Source of the DNA: Holacanthus passer
Lineage: Eukaryota; Chordata; Actinopteri; Pomacanthidae
DNA: 64,000 nt
Reading direction: 5' to 3'
Assembly (NCBI GenBank): GCA_025331565.1
Contig: JAFREQ010000030.1
Span: forward strand, 4,402,001-4,466,000
Part shown: positions 49,580 through 61,439 of the stretch, in pieces
Numbering within the stretch: position 1 is the first letter of the stretch
Layout of the letters: each line of letters starts with the position of its first letter
Position numbers and translations under genes: made by a program
Notes under the pieces: generated by a model
Database searches by the model: none
What the model saw: the letters and a program-made list of their open reading frames with translations, nothing else
What the model was told of the DNA's origin: nothing

Positions 49580-49795
49580 AAAAGGCCATTCACATTTCCA
49601 TGTGAAATATTATACTTTGCATGTGAAATATGAAAAAAGAACACATTTGAATATACCACATGTAAAACTGTGTCACATGTGATGTCTTACATTTCACTTG
49701 TGAAATATGGCAAAATCACATGTGCCTGTGTTGTGGGAAAGTATGGGAATATTTCATATGTGAAATCAAAGTCCATATGTGATACATCAATTTTC
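49580..49795 (+). repeat. Array of imperfect palindromic TTCACATGTGAAA units
   Basis: About nine variants of the self-complementary motif TTCACATGTGAAA (CATGTGAAA, CACATGTGA, TTCACTTGTGAAA, TTCATATGTGAAA) recur at irregular 15-30 bp spacing over 215 bp. Confidence 0.6.
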
Positions 49796-49799
49796 ATTT

Positions 49800-50850
49800 T
49801 TTTCTTAGGGCCGAATATATTTCAATCATGCAAAAAAAAAAGGTTTTTTTTTACATGATTTTTTTTATTTACAATGCTTTTTCTAAATATCTGACCTGTT
49901 GAACACTGTACAAATAAAACATTGAACACATATATGTTGCATAAAATAAACATGTGCTTTGAGACGGCCTGTCAAGTAAGTTCCACCTGAATAGGGGAAA
50001 AGAGGTATGGAGATAAACTTGACCATCATCACGTTAATGTTATCAAATCTTTGTCTCAATTTTTATTTTTGGTTAGGGTGAATATAGGTTGACTGTCTGC
50101 AGGCTCTAGGGACACTGTTGTGCCCTCTGACCTCCCTGTGAATGGCGCCATGAGAAAACAAAATTTCCCCACCACCAGTGAATCACATTAAGGTTTATTT
50201 GGGCGGGTTCAATGAAAAACTCTCTGCTCTGTCACAGTGACCCCTGCCCCTTCTTCCTGCCTCCGGATCCCCAACTATATTGTTCACCTTTACACATCCA
50301 ACCAACAACTTGCCGTCAGCAGATTTGTTCCCACCATCAGGATGAGGTGTGGTGCAGCTTCAGGATAAAAGCTTTATCACAGCAGATTGATTGAGATAAG
50401 GACGAGCTGCACATGAGGTTTATATAACAGTCAGTGTTGACTCGCGGTGGACTCCAACCAGCAGAGTCATTTGGCTCCAGCTCTGTGGATGATGTGTTGG
50501 TCCAGAGAGAGAAGTAAACAAAGCAGGGAGGAAGGAGGGAGGACACATGTGAATCACACACACGGACGTACGCGCACACACACCGACACACACACACACC
50601 TGTCCAATGTTTTCCCCAGCTGCGAGTACAGCCTGTTTCTCCCAGGGACTCTGACAGAGAGACGTTGAACGGCGCTCACGCTCCTCTCCACCACCCCCAT
50701 CATGTCCACACACACACACAGTCAGACGCACACGTGTACACACTTTTCTCCGTGGTTAAGAGATGTCACGTCTGGCTGAGTTTGAAGAGTATCTAAGGGG
50801 CTATGATTATTATTCTCCACTACACACTCACACACACACTCACAGTCGTG
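49800..50850. other. Noncoding, CA-rich at 50.55-50.72 kb
   Basis: A and T runs at 49830-49870, and diverged CA tracts at 50557-50600 and 50706-50720. No gene. Confidence 0.5.
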
Positions 50851-50854
50851 TTTC

Positions 50855-51110
50855 CGTCATTTCAGAGGACATTACATTGACTTACATTCATTTCATGGAG
50901 ACTTAACCAAACCCTAACCACTACTTGCCTAACCCTTAAACTTACCCTAAGCTTAACCTAAACCTAACCTTAACCCAAGCTTTCACACTAAAATGTAATG
51001 ATTTACGTTATGGGGATTTGTCCCCATAAAGAATGTGATTCTCCACAATGTGACTGTGTAAACAGATTTATGTCCCCACAACATGAGTAATACACGTCCA
51101 CACACACACA
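50855..51110 (+). repeat. Degenerate CCTAACC-rich dispersed repeat flanked by CA tracts
   Basis: AGAGGACATTACATTGACTT precedes a run of CCTAACC, CCTAAGC and CCTTAACC variants (50905-50980), then GGGGATTTGTCCCCATAAAG. CA repeats flank both ends. It resembles a common teleost repeat with telomere-like but imperfect units. It is not a true telomeric array. Confidence 0.55.
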
Positions 51111-51114
51111 CAAA

Positions 51115-52565
51115 CCACACACTCTTCTCTGGAGAGCCTCAGCAGAGCTGGGGACTCATCCAGTGTGAAGGCTGCAGTCGATGACTCTGCTCAGTGCGGT
51201 TTAAAGTTGCCTCAGGCCAGTTTGATCCAGACCTGTGCTCACTCTCTGCTCCACTGATCGTTCTACCTGCTACACACAACACACACACACACACAGACTC
51301 ATACAAGCTCTGTTCACTTCAAGGACTCAGGAGACAATGAATGCTCTGTCTTTGATGGTTTATTGTCTGACAAATTGTAGGTTGTGGAAAATTGTGGATT
51401 GTACACCGTCTATATGCCTTTGTTACTGCGTTCATGTTGTACAAAGGTTTTCGTTGTTGTTATTGATTATCCATTCCATAGTCGGATTTTCTTGTCACAT
51501 GTCAACTAAAAAAAAAAATTCCAATACTGTTTGCTCTGATCAGCTGTGCTTTTGTACATCTTTCATTCGAACACATGGTTCTGGTCTAAACTGTGGTTTT
51601 TTACCTTACGGCCTGATAATTTTTTTTTGCTGTCATGTCTAAATTATTTAATTTTATTTTATTATATGCTATTATTTTTGTTTTCCTCCCATAGAATATA
51701 TCTAGATTTTCAGACAAGATCTCACTATGTTTGGGACCATGTTAGGAGAAATATGCATTGCCACTGAATTCATGTGTGTTTTAGAGTGATTTTATCCGCT
51801 TGACAGATGATTTGGTCCATGGGTTCTGCATCAAAGATGGCAAGAGGCTCTTTTTAGCTCAACATAAGTGTATTTCCTCAGTTGAAACAAAACGCGTTAC
51901 ATGAACTGTCAGAAAGTCCCATGTGGGTTTGAGTGGGTTTTAAGGCTTCCTAATGTTGAACGGCGCAATCTAAATGGACATGAAGGAACAAACACTGTCT
52001 TGATGTAACACTCTTTATCTCAAGTTCAAGAGAGCACGACCACAACTTTTTAAAGTGTGATATCCAGGGACAAAAAAATGTCATGTTATATTCAGGACAA
52101 TGTAGTATGTTACTTTTTAAACACAGTTTCTGAAAGTAAAATATTAGAATTGTACATTTATGATGTGCAAATACATTATGATCATTCTCACTCCAGCAAG
52201 CAGCAGTGAAATTTTCTGAAAAGCTTCAGTTTTCATAACAGGAAGCAGCTGAAAATTCAGCTGTTATGGGAGTGTTTATGTGTCTGTTTTTTATTACACT
52301 TTTTCTTTTTTTCTTTTTTTTACAATTGCTAGCCCACATTTCACTATACCAACTTGATTTTTCAAAAATATTCATACAGTTCTCTTTACCAACACGCAGT
52401 TCAACACAACAGTTAATCTAACATCCAAAAAAAGACTTTGTACACTTCTCAGAATCAACTCTTATACCAGAACACTGACAACATTTGTCTCCCAACAGTA
52501 AAATGTTGTCAATCATTAAACAATGAACATAAAAATGACTAACAACAGGAAGCATCATGTATCAC
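51115..52565. other. Noncoding, AT-rich
   Basis: T-rich runs near 51620 and 52300-52322. A 135-codon ORF at 51235-51642 is of low quality, and no family is recognised. Confidence 0.5.
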
Positions 52566-52569
52566 TACC

Positions 52570-54480
52570 GTCGCTGTAAAACTGTCTTTTATTTATTTAG
52601 TTGTCATAAAGCAAGATTCCATTACGAGATTATTGCATGCATTGTGCAACCTTGCAGGAATGATTTCTAAATGCTGCATCATGGTCCACCTCCACGAGGA
52701 AAAGAATTCCTCTTTAGGGGTTGAGATATAAAGAGCAAGGTGAAAGGAAACAGTGAAACTCCACATCGTCCTATACAATTACAAAATTCTGCCTCACTTA
52801 CCACCTTTCCTCTACTGGCACCAAGGAATGAAAACATGCTCAGTGTTGTATGTCCTCATTAGGGATTAATGGGTTTTTTAAATTTCTTTTTAGATGTGGA
52901 TGTAGCAGAAAGTAACAAATTGCAGTCAAAATTATTTGTGAAAAAAAACGAACTCAGTATAAAGAAATGTTCAATTGAAAAGAAAACTATAATAAATCCT
53001 GGTCAAAGTCAATATTAGTTTCCTCTTTTGAAAGACAGAAGGCTACTGAAGATTTAATTATCCATTCACAGATGGAGGTAAAAGGTATTGAGAAGAACTA
53101 ACAAAAGTGACAGGACAAACCATTTTAAAAATAGTAGTAAGAAAATACATTATACATTAAGCATGTACACAGATAACATATCAAGGCTACATATATACAA
53201 AATGTACAAAAAGGTCCATAGAGAGGATTATGGTATATACAAAGGAAAATACCAGTACATGTACAAATCATGTGCCCCTCATATAAGTAAATACTCCGTA
53301 CAATAAAGGTCTTCAGCTACGATGGCTACGGTCTGTGACTGTCTATTTATATTACCATAGATTATTAAAGGGAAAAAGTAACAATGGAAAATGAAGAACA
53401 CAACATAATGACAAAGGGTATTCATAATAATGGTCAATGTCAAACTCCTCATTAAGGCATTTAAGTGCACAGTGTGTGCCCAGAGGAGTTTGCATTTTAG
53501 GAGCATAGGCCTCGTTTTTTGGTATCCAGATTGATTTTAGAAAGTCTGGAGAGCAAAAAAAATTTAAAACGAAATACTGTTTTTGCAAATTGGATCCAAG
53601 CCTTTGGAGGTGGTTTAGAATGTAATTCTAATCAGATTTCTGCAGATGCTTCCCAGTCTGAATCAGATTTCAAAGTGTCTTTTTTCATTCACAATGCAAC
53701 ACACAACGTCGAACCCAGAGTGAGGGAAGTGCATCAGAGAGGCTGAGCAGAATCAATGTATACCAGCCGGTGCAGAGCTCCTCCTTCACAGCAGACAAAC
53801 TCAGCGACAGAGGAGTTCTGTCCTGTGACTTGACAGCATGATTGTTTGGAGGGCGAGATGATGGATCTCCATTTTTCAAGCTTCCACCTTGGAAAGCCAC
53901 ATTGCCAGCCTACATTGTGTGTCGATGTCTGGACACACAAATCCAATCTGATCACTTGCAAACAACAGTGTGGACAGTCTGTCTGAAAGCTCTGAGTCTG
54001 ATTTGCCTACAGTCTAAACAAAACCATACAGTTTGTTCCCCCCCTCTGCTCTGGATGATATTTTTACAAGCTCTGTGTTACAATTTCCTGTCTGCTAACA
54101 GGTTTGCAGGCAGTGGCACACACTGTGGAGAGAAGGCCACATTCCAACAATACCACTGCTGAAAAAACAATATGTATGGATTTCTTGCAGATATGTGCAC
54201 CGTCACAGCCGCTGGATATGTGTGCATTTCTACACTTGTCAGGCTGGTGTTCAAGCATAGCGAAGGTGGATTATCATCCAGGCAAAGTCCAAAACCTAAA
54301 GTTCAGTCAGAGACACTTGCATCAAGGAACTGACCGTTCATTGTTAATGGTTATACAGTTAGATTTGGCAGAAGGGGCTGTGCTGTTTCTCTCAAAGGAT
54401 CGGAGCAACAACAAGGCTTCTGCTGAGAGAGCAAATCTCCATCTCATAAATACACACATATGAAGATTATGAAAACAACA
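52570..54480 (-). other. Possible 3'UTR of a minus-strand transcript
   Basis: The plus strand carries TTTTATTTATTTAG at 52587-52600, which is AATAAATAAAA on the minus strand. To its right are 1.9 kb of complex, microsatellite-free, AT-rich sequence with no convincing frame, the texture of a long vertebrate 3'UTR. No coding exon is recognisable to the right on the minus strand within the window, so this is only an inference. Confidence 0.15.
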
Positions 54481-54779
54481 ATTTAAAAAAAGCTGGTAGT
54501 CACACAGCTGATGAACGAGCAGGCGATTGTAAAGCGTGAATGAAACAACTGATGCCAGTTAGCTGGTGCAAACGCAACTTCAGCACTCTGGTAACACTGC
54601 GCTCCATATTCAATGTGCAATAATATAAAACAGAGAAAAGGAGAGTAGATCCCTTGAGAAACTGGAACCAGTGTATGTTTGGGTTCGTCTTGATGAATGC
54701 TCATTAATTATTAAAACTGTTGTCAGCTTGCCATCAACCATCTAAGTGATTAATTGGCTAATTGTTTTTAGAACCACAT

Positions 54780-54955
54780 CTATCTATAAAGGAAAGAATC
54801 TCTGTATTAATGTATGTCTGTCATTCCATTTCAACAACAAACTGTTCATCCGATCGACTTCACACTTGGTGGGTGTATCGCTGAGGACCCATGGAAGTGC
54901 TGTGTTAAGTGTGAATTGGTTTGGAAGAGTATTTTTAAAGGACATTAGGTGACTA
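54780..54955 (+). mobile_element. Dispersed repeat with CATCCGATC core, plus copy
   Basis: CTATAAAGGAAAGAATCTCT, GTATGTCTGTCATTCC, GTTCATCCGATCGACTTC, CTGAGGACCCATGGAAGTGC and GTGTTAAGTGTGAATTGG match the 16.24-16.41 kb element block by block. The first part is open for 68 codons (54746-54952) by chance. Confidence 0.6.
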
Positions 54956-55014
54956 TGTTAGAGCTGTGGAGACTCATCGTCTTCGATTACAACGTCGCAT
55001 GGATCCCCCAAGCA

Positions 55015-55150
55015 ACAAGCTACAGCTAAAAAAACTCACTTACAATCATCTATAGTGTGCGAGTATTTCAGACAGAGAACCAACAATGTGGTGTTGTGTA
55101 AGCTCTATAAATGGGAAATGGCTTACCTTGAAGCAAAAGCATCCTTGTCA
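55015..55150 (+). pseudogene. Possible BED zinc-finger (hAT transposase) remnant
   Basis: One frame reads SSIVCEYFRQRTNNVVLCKL and then ends at ASLSRQHC. The spacing of EYF, CKL, aromatic AY and the final H resembles a BED finger at the start of hAT transposases, but the expected first Trp and second Cys of the CxxC are replaced and a stop follows. The resemblance is weak and could be chance. Confidence 0.2.
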
Positions 55151-55879
55151 AGACAGCACTGTTAGTCCTGTTTACTTATTGTCTCCACCCAAGCATGATG
55201 TATTAGGATTATTAACACATCAAACCCGTTTCTGTTAGCAGCACTCATGTAAAATTGATTTTCTAAATGTTTCTTAATCTTTCTTAAAATAATTTTCTGC
55301 ACCGCTTCTGCTACGTCAATGTAACATTACACCAGGCTTCATCTAAAGTTGTTATTTGGCTGTATGTTTTCTGTTTATCTGAACAGTCATGTATGAGCGA
55401 AGAAGAAGAAAAGGGGAAGATCAAACTGCACTTTTTCTAAAATTAAGCACTTTATTTTAGGATGCACATTTTTGTAAAAGCTCTCAGTTACTGTATGTAT
55501 TTTATTTTTAACATGAAGCCCTTATTTTGCTTAAAATTATAGATAATCATTTTTTTTTAAAAAGAAAATAAGTATTTTTTAATTGTACTTTCTTTATTTG
55601 ATTTAACAGTCAGTTGTTGACTACAAACAGTCGTTGGTACAACTACTAGGCTATTTGAATATATAAGGCATTGAATTATAAGGCAGGTTAGACATTAAGA
55701 TGTTTTGGACCTTTGCTTGAAGAAACCTTTGAATTTTAATTGAATAGCCCTGAGCTATAACTTGGTGTAACTAGAGTTCAAAATGACACCTAGCAACACC
55801 TCTGAAGCTCACTAATTAACATGTGTTTCGTGTGTTTAATCTGTACACAAACAGAAAAACTACAAATGACAATTTGTGG

Positions 55880-56215
55880 TTTTAGGGGGAGTTGCGCGCT
55901 GTAACTCTTTCTTTCTTTGGGCAGAGCTTAACAAGCTGTTTTCCCCTGCATCTAGTCTTTATGTCAAAGGCACCTGTGGAGCAAGGAAGACGACTGCCAG
56001 CAAGTAAACGTGGATGTAAACAATGCATTATTGAAAATACTTAAAACACTGGGTTGGCAATGTATTTGGGTTTGTTGGACCTCAATGTTACACACAATGC
56101 ATGTTGGTGAATGCCACTGAACACTGGCACCTTTAAGCCAGGCTAACCTATGTCCAGCTCTGCACTGCAAATAAGTGTATTTTCCAAAATGGTGAACCAT
56201 TCCTTTGAGCAAAGT
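55880..56215 (+). mobile_element. Teleost repeat of the AACCATTCCTTT type, probably interrupted
   Basis: The left part has AACAAGCTGTTTTCCCCTGC and TCTAGTCTTTATG. The right part has GCCAGGCTAACC, GCAAATAAGTGTATTTTCC and GGTGAACCATTCCTTTGAG. These are the two ends of a repeat frequent in teleosts, in which CTTTATG normally sits close to the GGCTAACC block. Here about 160 bp of unrelated sequence separates them, suggesting a nested insertion. Confidence 0.5.
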
Positions 56216-56603
56216 CTTGCCAGTAAACTGTATTCCTGTTTCTGCTCATAAGGTTTTATGAGAAATGTTTTTAGCACAGGTGCTGATGAACAATGAAGGC
56301 TTTGTTCGCTTGACATTTTGTTGCTGTAGTTTAGACATGTTAAGTATGCAAATATGGCATGGATCTAAACTTGCTGATGACAAAGTTGAAGAGTCAGCCT
56401 AACATTTCCTCCAAATGATACATTACGGCTCATCAACCTTTATTTTCCCCTAATCGGTCAATTCACTTTTTGCCAGAAAAACCAAACATTGAATATACCT
56501 GTCCAATAGAAGACATGAGGTGTGGCCTTCAGCAGGGACAGTCAGTAAAATATGCAGAAGCCCTGCAGACAGCTGTTAAGGACATAAAGAATCCTCATGG
56601 GCT

Positions 56604-56904
56604 CTGTGTGTGTGTGTGTGTGTGTGTGCGTGTGCGTGCTTGCGTGCATGTGTGTGTGTCTAGGGGATAACCTGCTGGGATCGAGCAGCAGTGACACCCT
56701 GATGTATTGCCAGGCCTTGAGTGTAACCGTAAGGAGAGACCTCTGTGTGTGTGTGTGTGTGCAAGGTTTGGAAGGTGCACTTACAGAAAAGTAGAAAATA
56801 ATAAAGAAAAGTGAAGGAGATGAGAACAACAGAGAAGAGTGGAATGTGTTTAGATTGGCAGTTACCATATGGCACTAAATCTTATCTGTAACCGGCAACA
56901 CCTC

Positions 56905-56945
<41 letters not shown>
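56604..56945 (+). repeat. TG microsatellite group
   Basis: TG at 56604-56630, TG at 56743-56761 and TG at 56907-56945. Confidence 0.95.
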
Positions 56946-56948
<3 letters not shown>

Positions 56949-57492
56949 AGCAAACGTGCACAGAGGTTATCAGCTATCCATAGTTTTACTGCCTGTGTTA
57001 AAACGCTTTCACCAGAAAAATGTTTTGATCCGCTGCCACACATGGTTAAGCATTCACCACCTGACTCTGCTTCGTTTCACACAGCAGCCTGAGGGAAAAA
57101 GACAGAGAGAGGCGGTGCAAGAGAGAGTCCAAGTTGTGGAAAAAGAGGTGTTGAACTGGTCAGGCATGCCTGCCCTCACCTCCCTGCTCACTCCTACCTG
57201 CCCTCAGAGCTCCCTAAAGCAAATATACAGGAACGCTTTTTTTTCCCTTCCAGGTTTTTTTCAACCTGCACAGACATTTGCTTTCTTTCCACTTCCCCAC
57301 TGTCTCTGTCTTTCTCTTCCCTTTCTTGTTTTTCCCCTCATTATCTGGTTTAACCTCTTTCTCTCTCTCCCTCTCTCTCAGTCTATCCACACTCCTGCAG
57401 CAATGGGAAATCCTTCAAAATCCATAATTCACGCTTCACTGCTTCTCTCCCTCTCTCGTCTCCCACCATTTCTCCCTCTGCAGGCCTCTGTG

Positions 57493-57518
57493 AGTGTGTG
57501 TGTGTGTGTGTGTGTGCA

Positions 57519-57549
<31 letters not shown>

Positions 57550-57630
57550 AATACAGATGCAAACCCCTTGTGGAAAAATACTAACAAACATATGGTTCTG
57601 CACACACACAAATACACACACACACACTCA
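57493..57630 (+). repeat. Compound TG-GA tract and nearby CA tract
   Basis: TG at 57493-57516, GA at 57519-57545 and CA at 57601-57630 with small interruptions. They lie in a CT-rich neighbourhood that yields a spurious 280-codon ORF. Confidence 0.95.
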
Positions 57631-57639
57631 CGATCTCAT

Positions 57640-59010
57640 TTCCAAACACACATCGTATTTACATGCACTCACCACACATTACACTCTTATGCAAATAGTT
57701 GCTCATTTTAATGATTCCGTATGCAAAGCGGAAAAAATATTTTAATGATACTGTATGCAAATTAGAGAAAGATTTCCACTGACACATGCTGCACATGAGG
57801 AATAGTAGTATATCAAAGAGAAACCCATGGCACACAAATTAAAATGCATGTAAAGTCTGTCCAAACCTGCTGGGTGTGCAGGTCATTTGGGATAGATTCA
57901 GTAAAAAAAAAATTCACACCAAAGCTGGTTCAAAGCAGAACATTTGCCAGAATGTGTTTTTCTGTAATGCAGAATAGAGGCATCATTTGCTCTTTAAATG
58001 TGTTTTATTGTATGTATAAAACATGAATTCCCAGCTGACAGCAGAAACATGAGTGTTATTTTTAAAATAGGACACGATCTGACAGAATAGTTTGTACTTG
58101 TATGATGATTAATCTCACAGCTGAATTTAGGTTACAGGCTGTGTTAAACCCTTTGCTCATATTATTCTAACAATAGAACAGCTGACATTTTGACTTGTCC
58201 TATTAGAAAAAGCACAAGCCTATTAGATAACAAGGCCAATTTCAAATCTATTACAACATGGGTCTTATTTTTGTAGTTTTGTGGCTCATTCCAAATTGGG
58301 ATTGCAGCAGAAGTCAAGACAAAGCCCCAGGTTAGTCCAACTTATTTGCAGTGAAGGCAAATGGTAAAATTATTGCACCAACTTCCTTGTGCAACATTGA
58401 CCTCCTGTACTTACCGGAGCTCTGCAATTTCTCTGCAATGAGGTGTAATTACAGACACTTTGCTTGTGCAACTTTACCTGCAAATAAAGTGGTTTAAATA
58501 ATCTGAGAAAACTGTCGGCTCATTTACAGCCTGTCTGATCCGCTCTCATTTCTCATCTCGCCACACTTAATTGTAGCAATGTCGCTGCATTCCCAAGTTC
58601 AGCAATTACTTCAATGTTATCATGACTGACAGCAAAAACAAAAAAAAAAAAAAAAAAATATCACTACAAGGTCGACTTAATAGCCATTCTAGAGCTTTTC
58701 ATTACATCACTCAGTCGTCATTAGATGAAGTTACTTAGTTGTTTGATGTTCAAATTTCAATATTTTTTCTGAGCACATCCATGTTGGCTTAAAAGATCCA
58801 TCTGGTGAGGAAGATCATGTGATTGCGTTAAAACCTCCAGAACAGCAATTGAGTGGAATTATAAAGTGGAATTATCCTTTAAGACTGGTTGGTCTAAAAG
58901 TCAAAGATGGAAATAATCAACACTCTCTCTCTACATCTATAAAGTATACACTGTATGCTCACTCCTTTTGCATTACACAGTATTTTCGTTCACACACTTT
59001 CCCTCAAACA
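57640..59010. other. Noncoding, nothing but a poly-A run
   Basis: Unique AT-rich sequence. No gene. Confidence 0.55.
58633..58659 (+). repeat. Poly-A run
   Basis: More than 20 A with one early C. No retroelement body is recognisable immediately upstream. Confidence 0.9.
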
Positions 59011-59015
59011 AACTG

Positions 59016-59164
59016 AAACACACACACCCTCACACACACTCACACACACACACAGTGATCGCTGTCATAAATCAGCAGGCTCTCTGAGAGGGCCGGAAAC
59101 CCAAGGACAGCTCAGACACGTGGAGCAGACACAGCCAAGACCTCCTGGTCCCACGCCACCCTGT

Positions 59165-59203
<39 letters not shown>
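59016..59203 (+). repeat. CA tract and compound TG-GA tract
   Basis: CA at 59016-59056 (interrupted), TG at 59162-59189 and GA at 59189-59203. Confidence 0.95.
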
Positions 59204-59361
59204 TGAGTGTGTGTCTGTCCATATTTATGGCTGCCTGTGAATGCTCATTCCCGTGTGTGCTCTCACAAGCATGTGCACGTTTATCTGTGTCCGTTAAGTG
59301 CGTGCATGTGTGTGTGTCCAGTGAATGTGTGCTGCTGTCTCTTGCTGCCAGATTGGCCTCT

Positions 59362-59362
<1 letters not shown>

Positions 59363-59404
<42 letters not shown>

Positions 59405-59557
59405 GCTGTGTGGACTTGCACAAGGCCTCTCAGTTATGAATCTGCAGACAGCCCTCCCTCTCTGGCCCCTCAGCAACTCTCCGCTCCGCCACTTGGCTTT
59501 TGTACAGGCAGAGCATTCAGTCGTGTGTGTGTGTGTGTATGCATGCATGCATGCATT
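59363..59557 (+). repeat. CT microsatellite and GCAT repeat
   Basis: CT at 59363-59402 (20 units). TG at 59524-59538 runs into ATGCATGCATGCATGCAT up to 59557. Confidence 0.95.
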
Positions 59558-59559
59558 TG

Positions 59560-61435
59560 TTTGTGTGTGTCCATCTTAGTCTTCTTTGCACTTGTGTCTT
59601 TACACCGATGTTTATTCCAGTCATTTCTCCACGCTCACGCTGTTTTTATGCACCTCAACAACACACACGCACTAAACTCGCACTTAACAAGCTTTTGATC
59701 CCCAAATGAGCCTGACCCCCGTTAATGGCCACCTGTTCTGGGCCTATGGGGAACGTGCTGCAGCCAAACACTGTGTTGTTTAACATGATTAACACACAAC
59801 AATGTGGGGGGCGGAGGATGGAGTGTACGTCAAAAGGAAGCTATTGGTTTTTAATGATGTTTTTCAGCCTCTAACTGACTCCACACAGCACAGACCAGGG
59901 AGCATTGAAATGAAACAGCAGCAGGAGAGCGTCCTGTTGTCTTTTGTGTGTCTGGATGGGACCGCGAGTTATTTATGGGGTCTTTAACACACTGAGGGGA
60001 CAGGGAGGAGGGCTGGAGAGGTGAGCAGAGCATTGGATGGAGAGGACGGCTCATTCAGCAGAGCCGGTGCCAAAGCAGAACAGCTTTTCTCCGTCCCTCT
60101 ATACAAAATTCCTTCTCATTCTTACAGCCCCCCCTCCTCCTTTTTTCTTTCCCGTTTCCATCTCTCGCCCTTCCATACTCAATACTTTCCACAGATCTGA
60201 GGGATAATTCCAATTTTTCCTCCCTCAGCCTCTGAATCAAATCTAATTTCTCCCAGGTCCACTCCTGCTAATTTGGCATTAATGCTTCAATCCTATTTCT
60301 TTCTCCTCCTCCTCTCTTATCTCTCTGCAGCCCTTTTTACTCAGAGTGAAATTCAAGTGTAATTTTAAAATCTCCCACGGAATCAAATCTAATTTTTCTC
60401 ACCATCTCTCACACTAATGTGTATTTAAAAAGATCTAATGCTTTATTTTCTCTCTGGTGAGCTCCCTCCGTTTACTGGTTATCCATCCCTCTCTTATCTA
60501 CGTATCTGTGTTTCTCCAGCAAATGGAGAGAGCAATACTAAAAGTGGAATTTTCATTATTATGTGATGAAAGATAGGGGCTCTTGAGGAAGGGAAATGTG
60601 TAGGACTTTGCACGAACATCATATGAGATAAATATAGTTTTAATTTATTTTTTAATTAATTATTTTAATTCAGCATTTTGAGGCTTAAACCTGAAATAAT
60701 TTCTAAAAAGAATATTTTAATTTCAAGTTGACATTTCTGGCACTTATTTAAACCAATCATTTTTTTTCTCTTCCTTCGTCTCCCTTGTTTCCCGTCTCAC
60801 TCTTTCTTTTTGTCTCTCTCACACTTTATCGCTCACCAAACCCCCCTCACCACCACCCCCTTTCTCCTTTCTCCCCCCACCCCATCCTCTCCTCCCGTGT
60901 GTAACCAAGGGTGCGAGATGTCTGGTCAGAGAAAATGTTCCCACATATCAAAAGGCTCCTGGGTTCTGAGTGGAAGCGGCCAAGAGAAGGAAAAGGTCAA
61001 GTTGAATACAGTGGGTGAGGATAGAGGGATGAGGGCAGAGCTGTGAAGAACGGTGATTAATACCAGCAGCAGAGAGGCGGCAGCGCTGAAAGGGCACTGA
61101 GAGTGGGAACTAATACTGCGCTGCTTTGTCCTCTATTTCCTCCTTGAAATATCTATTCATTGTACTTCTCTATTGTCTATCAGTGTTTTGATAGAATTAA
61201 ATTTTTAGATCTATGTCGTAGCCCTGATAACCCTCACAGAAATGTAAATAGGTTGTGAATTTGTAGAGAAAATGGGTGTGAATGCTTTAAATGTGTGTTT
61301 TAATCAGTATCACCAAAACATTGCAAGCTCTCTTTACTGGCTTATTCTATACTTTCCTCATGACAAGAAAAGACCAAAACCACAGGGTGTTCAGATTTAT
61401 CGACACCTCGTCATATCTAAACCAGTGAAAAGGTC
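59560..61435. other. Noncoding, CT-rich stretches
   Basis: 59700-59810 is complex and CNE-like. 60080-60170, 60290-60345 and 60760-60900 are pyrimidine-rich. No gene. Confidence 0.5.
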
Positions 61436-61439
61436 AACT

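Noticed and set aside
50905..50980. True interstitial telomeric array
   Set aside because: Units vary (CCTAACC, CCTTAACC, CCTAAGC), are few, and sit inside a larger dispersed repeat.
56869..57711. 280-codon forward ORF, the longest in the window
   Set aside because: It is built from TG, CT, GA and CA tracts and pyrimidine-rich sequence. The product is Cys/Val, Leu/Ser and His/Thr runs with no domain.
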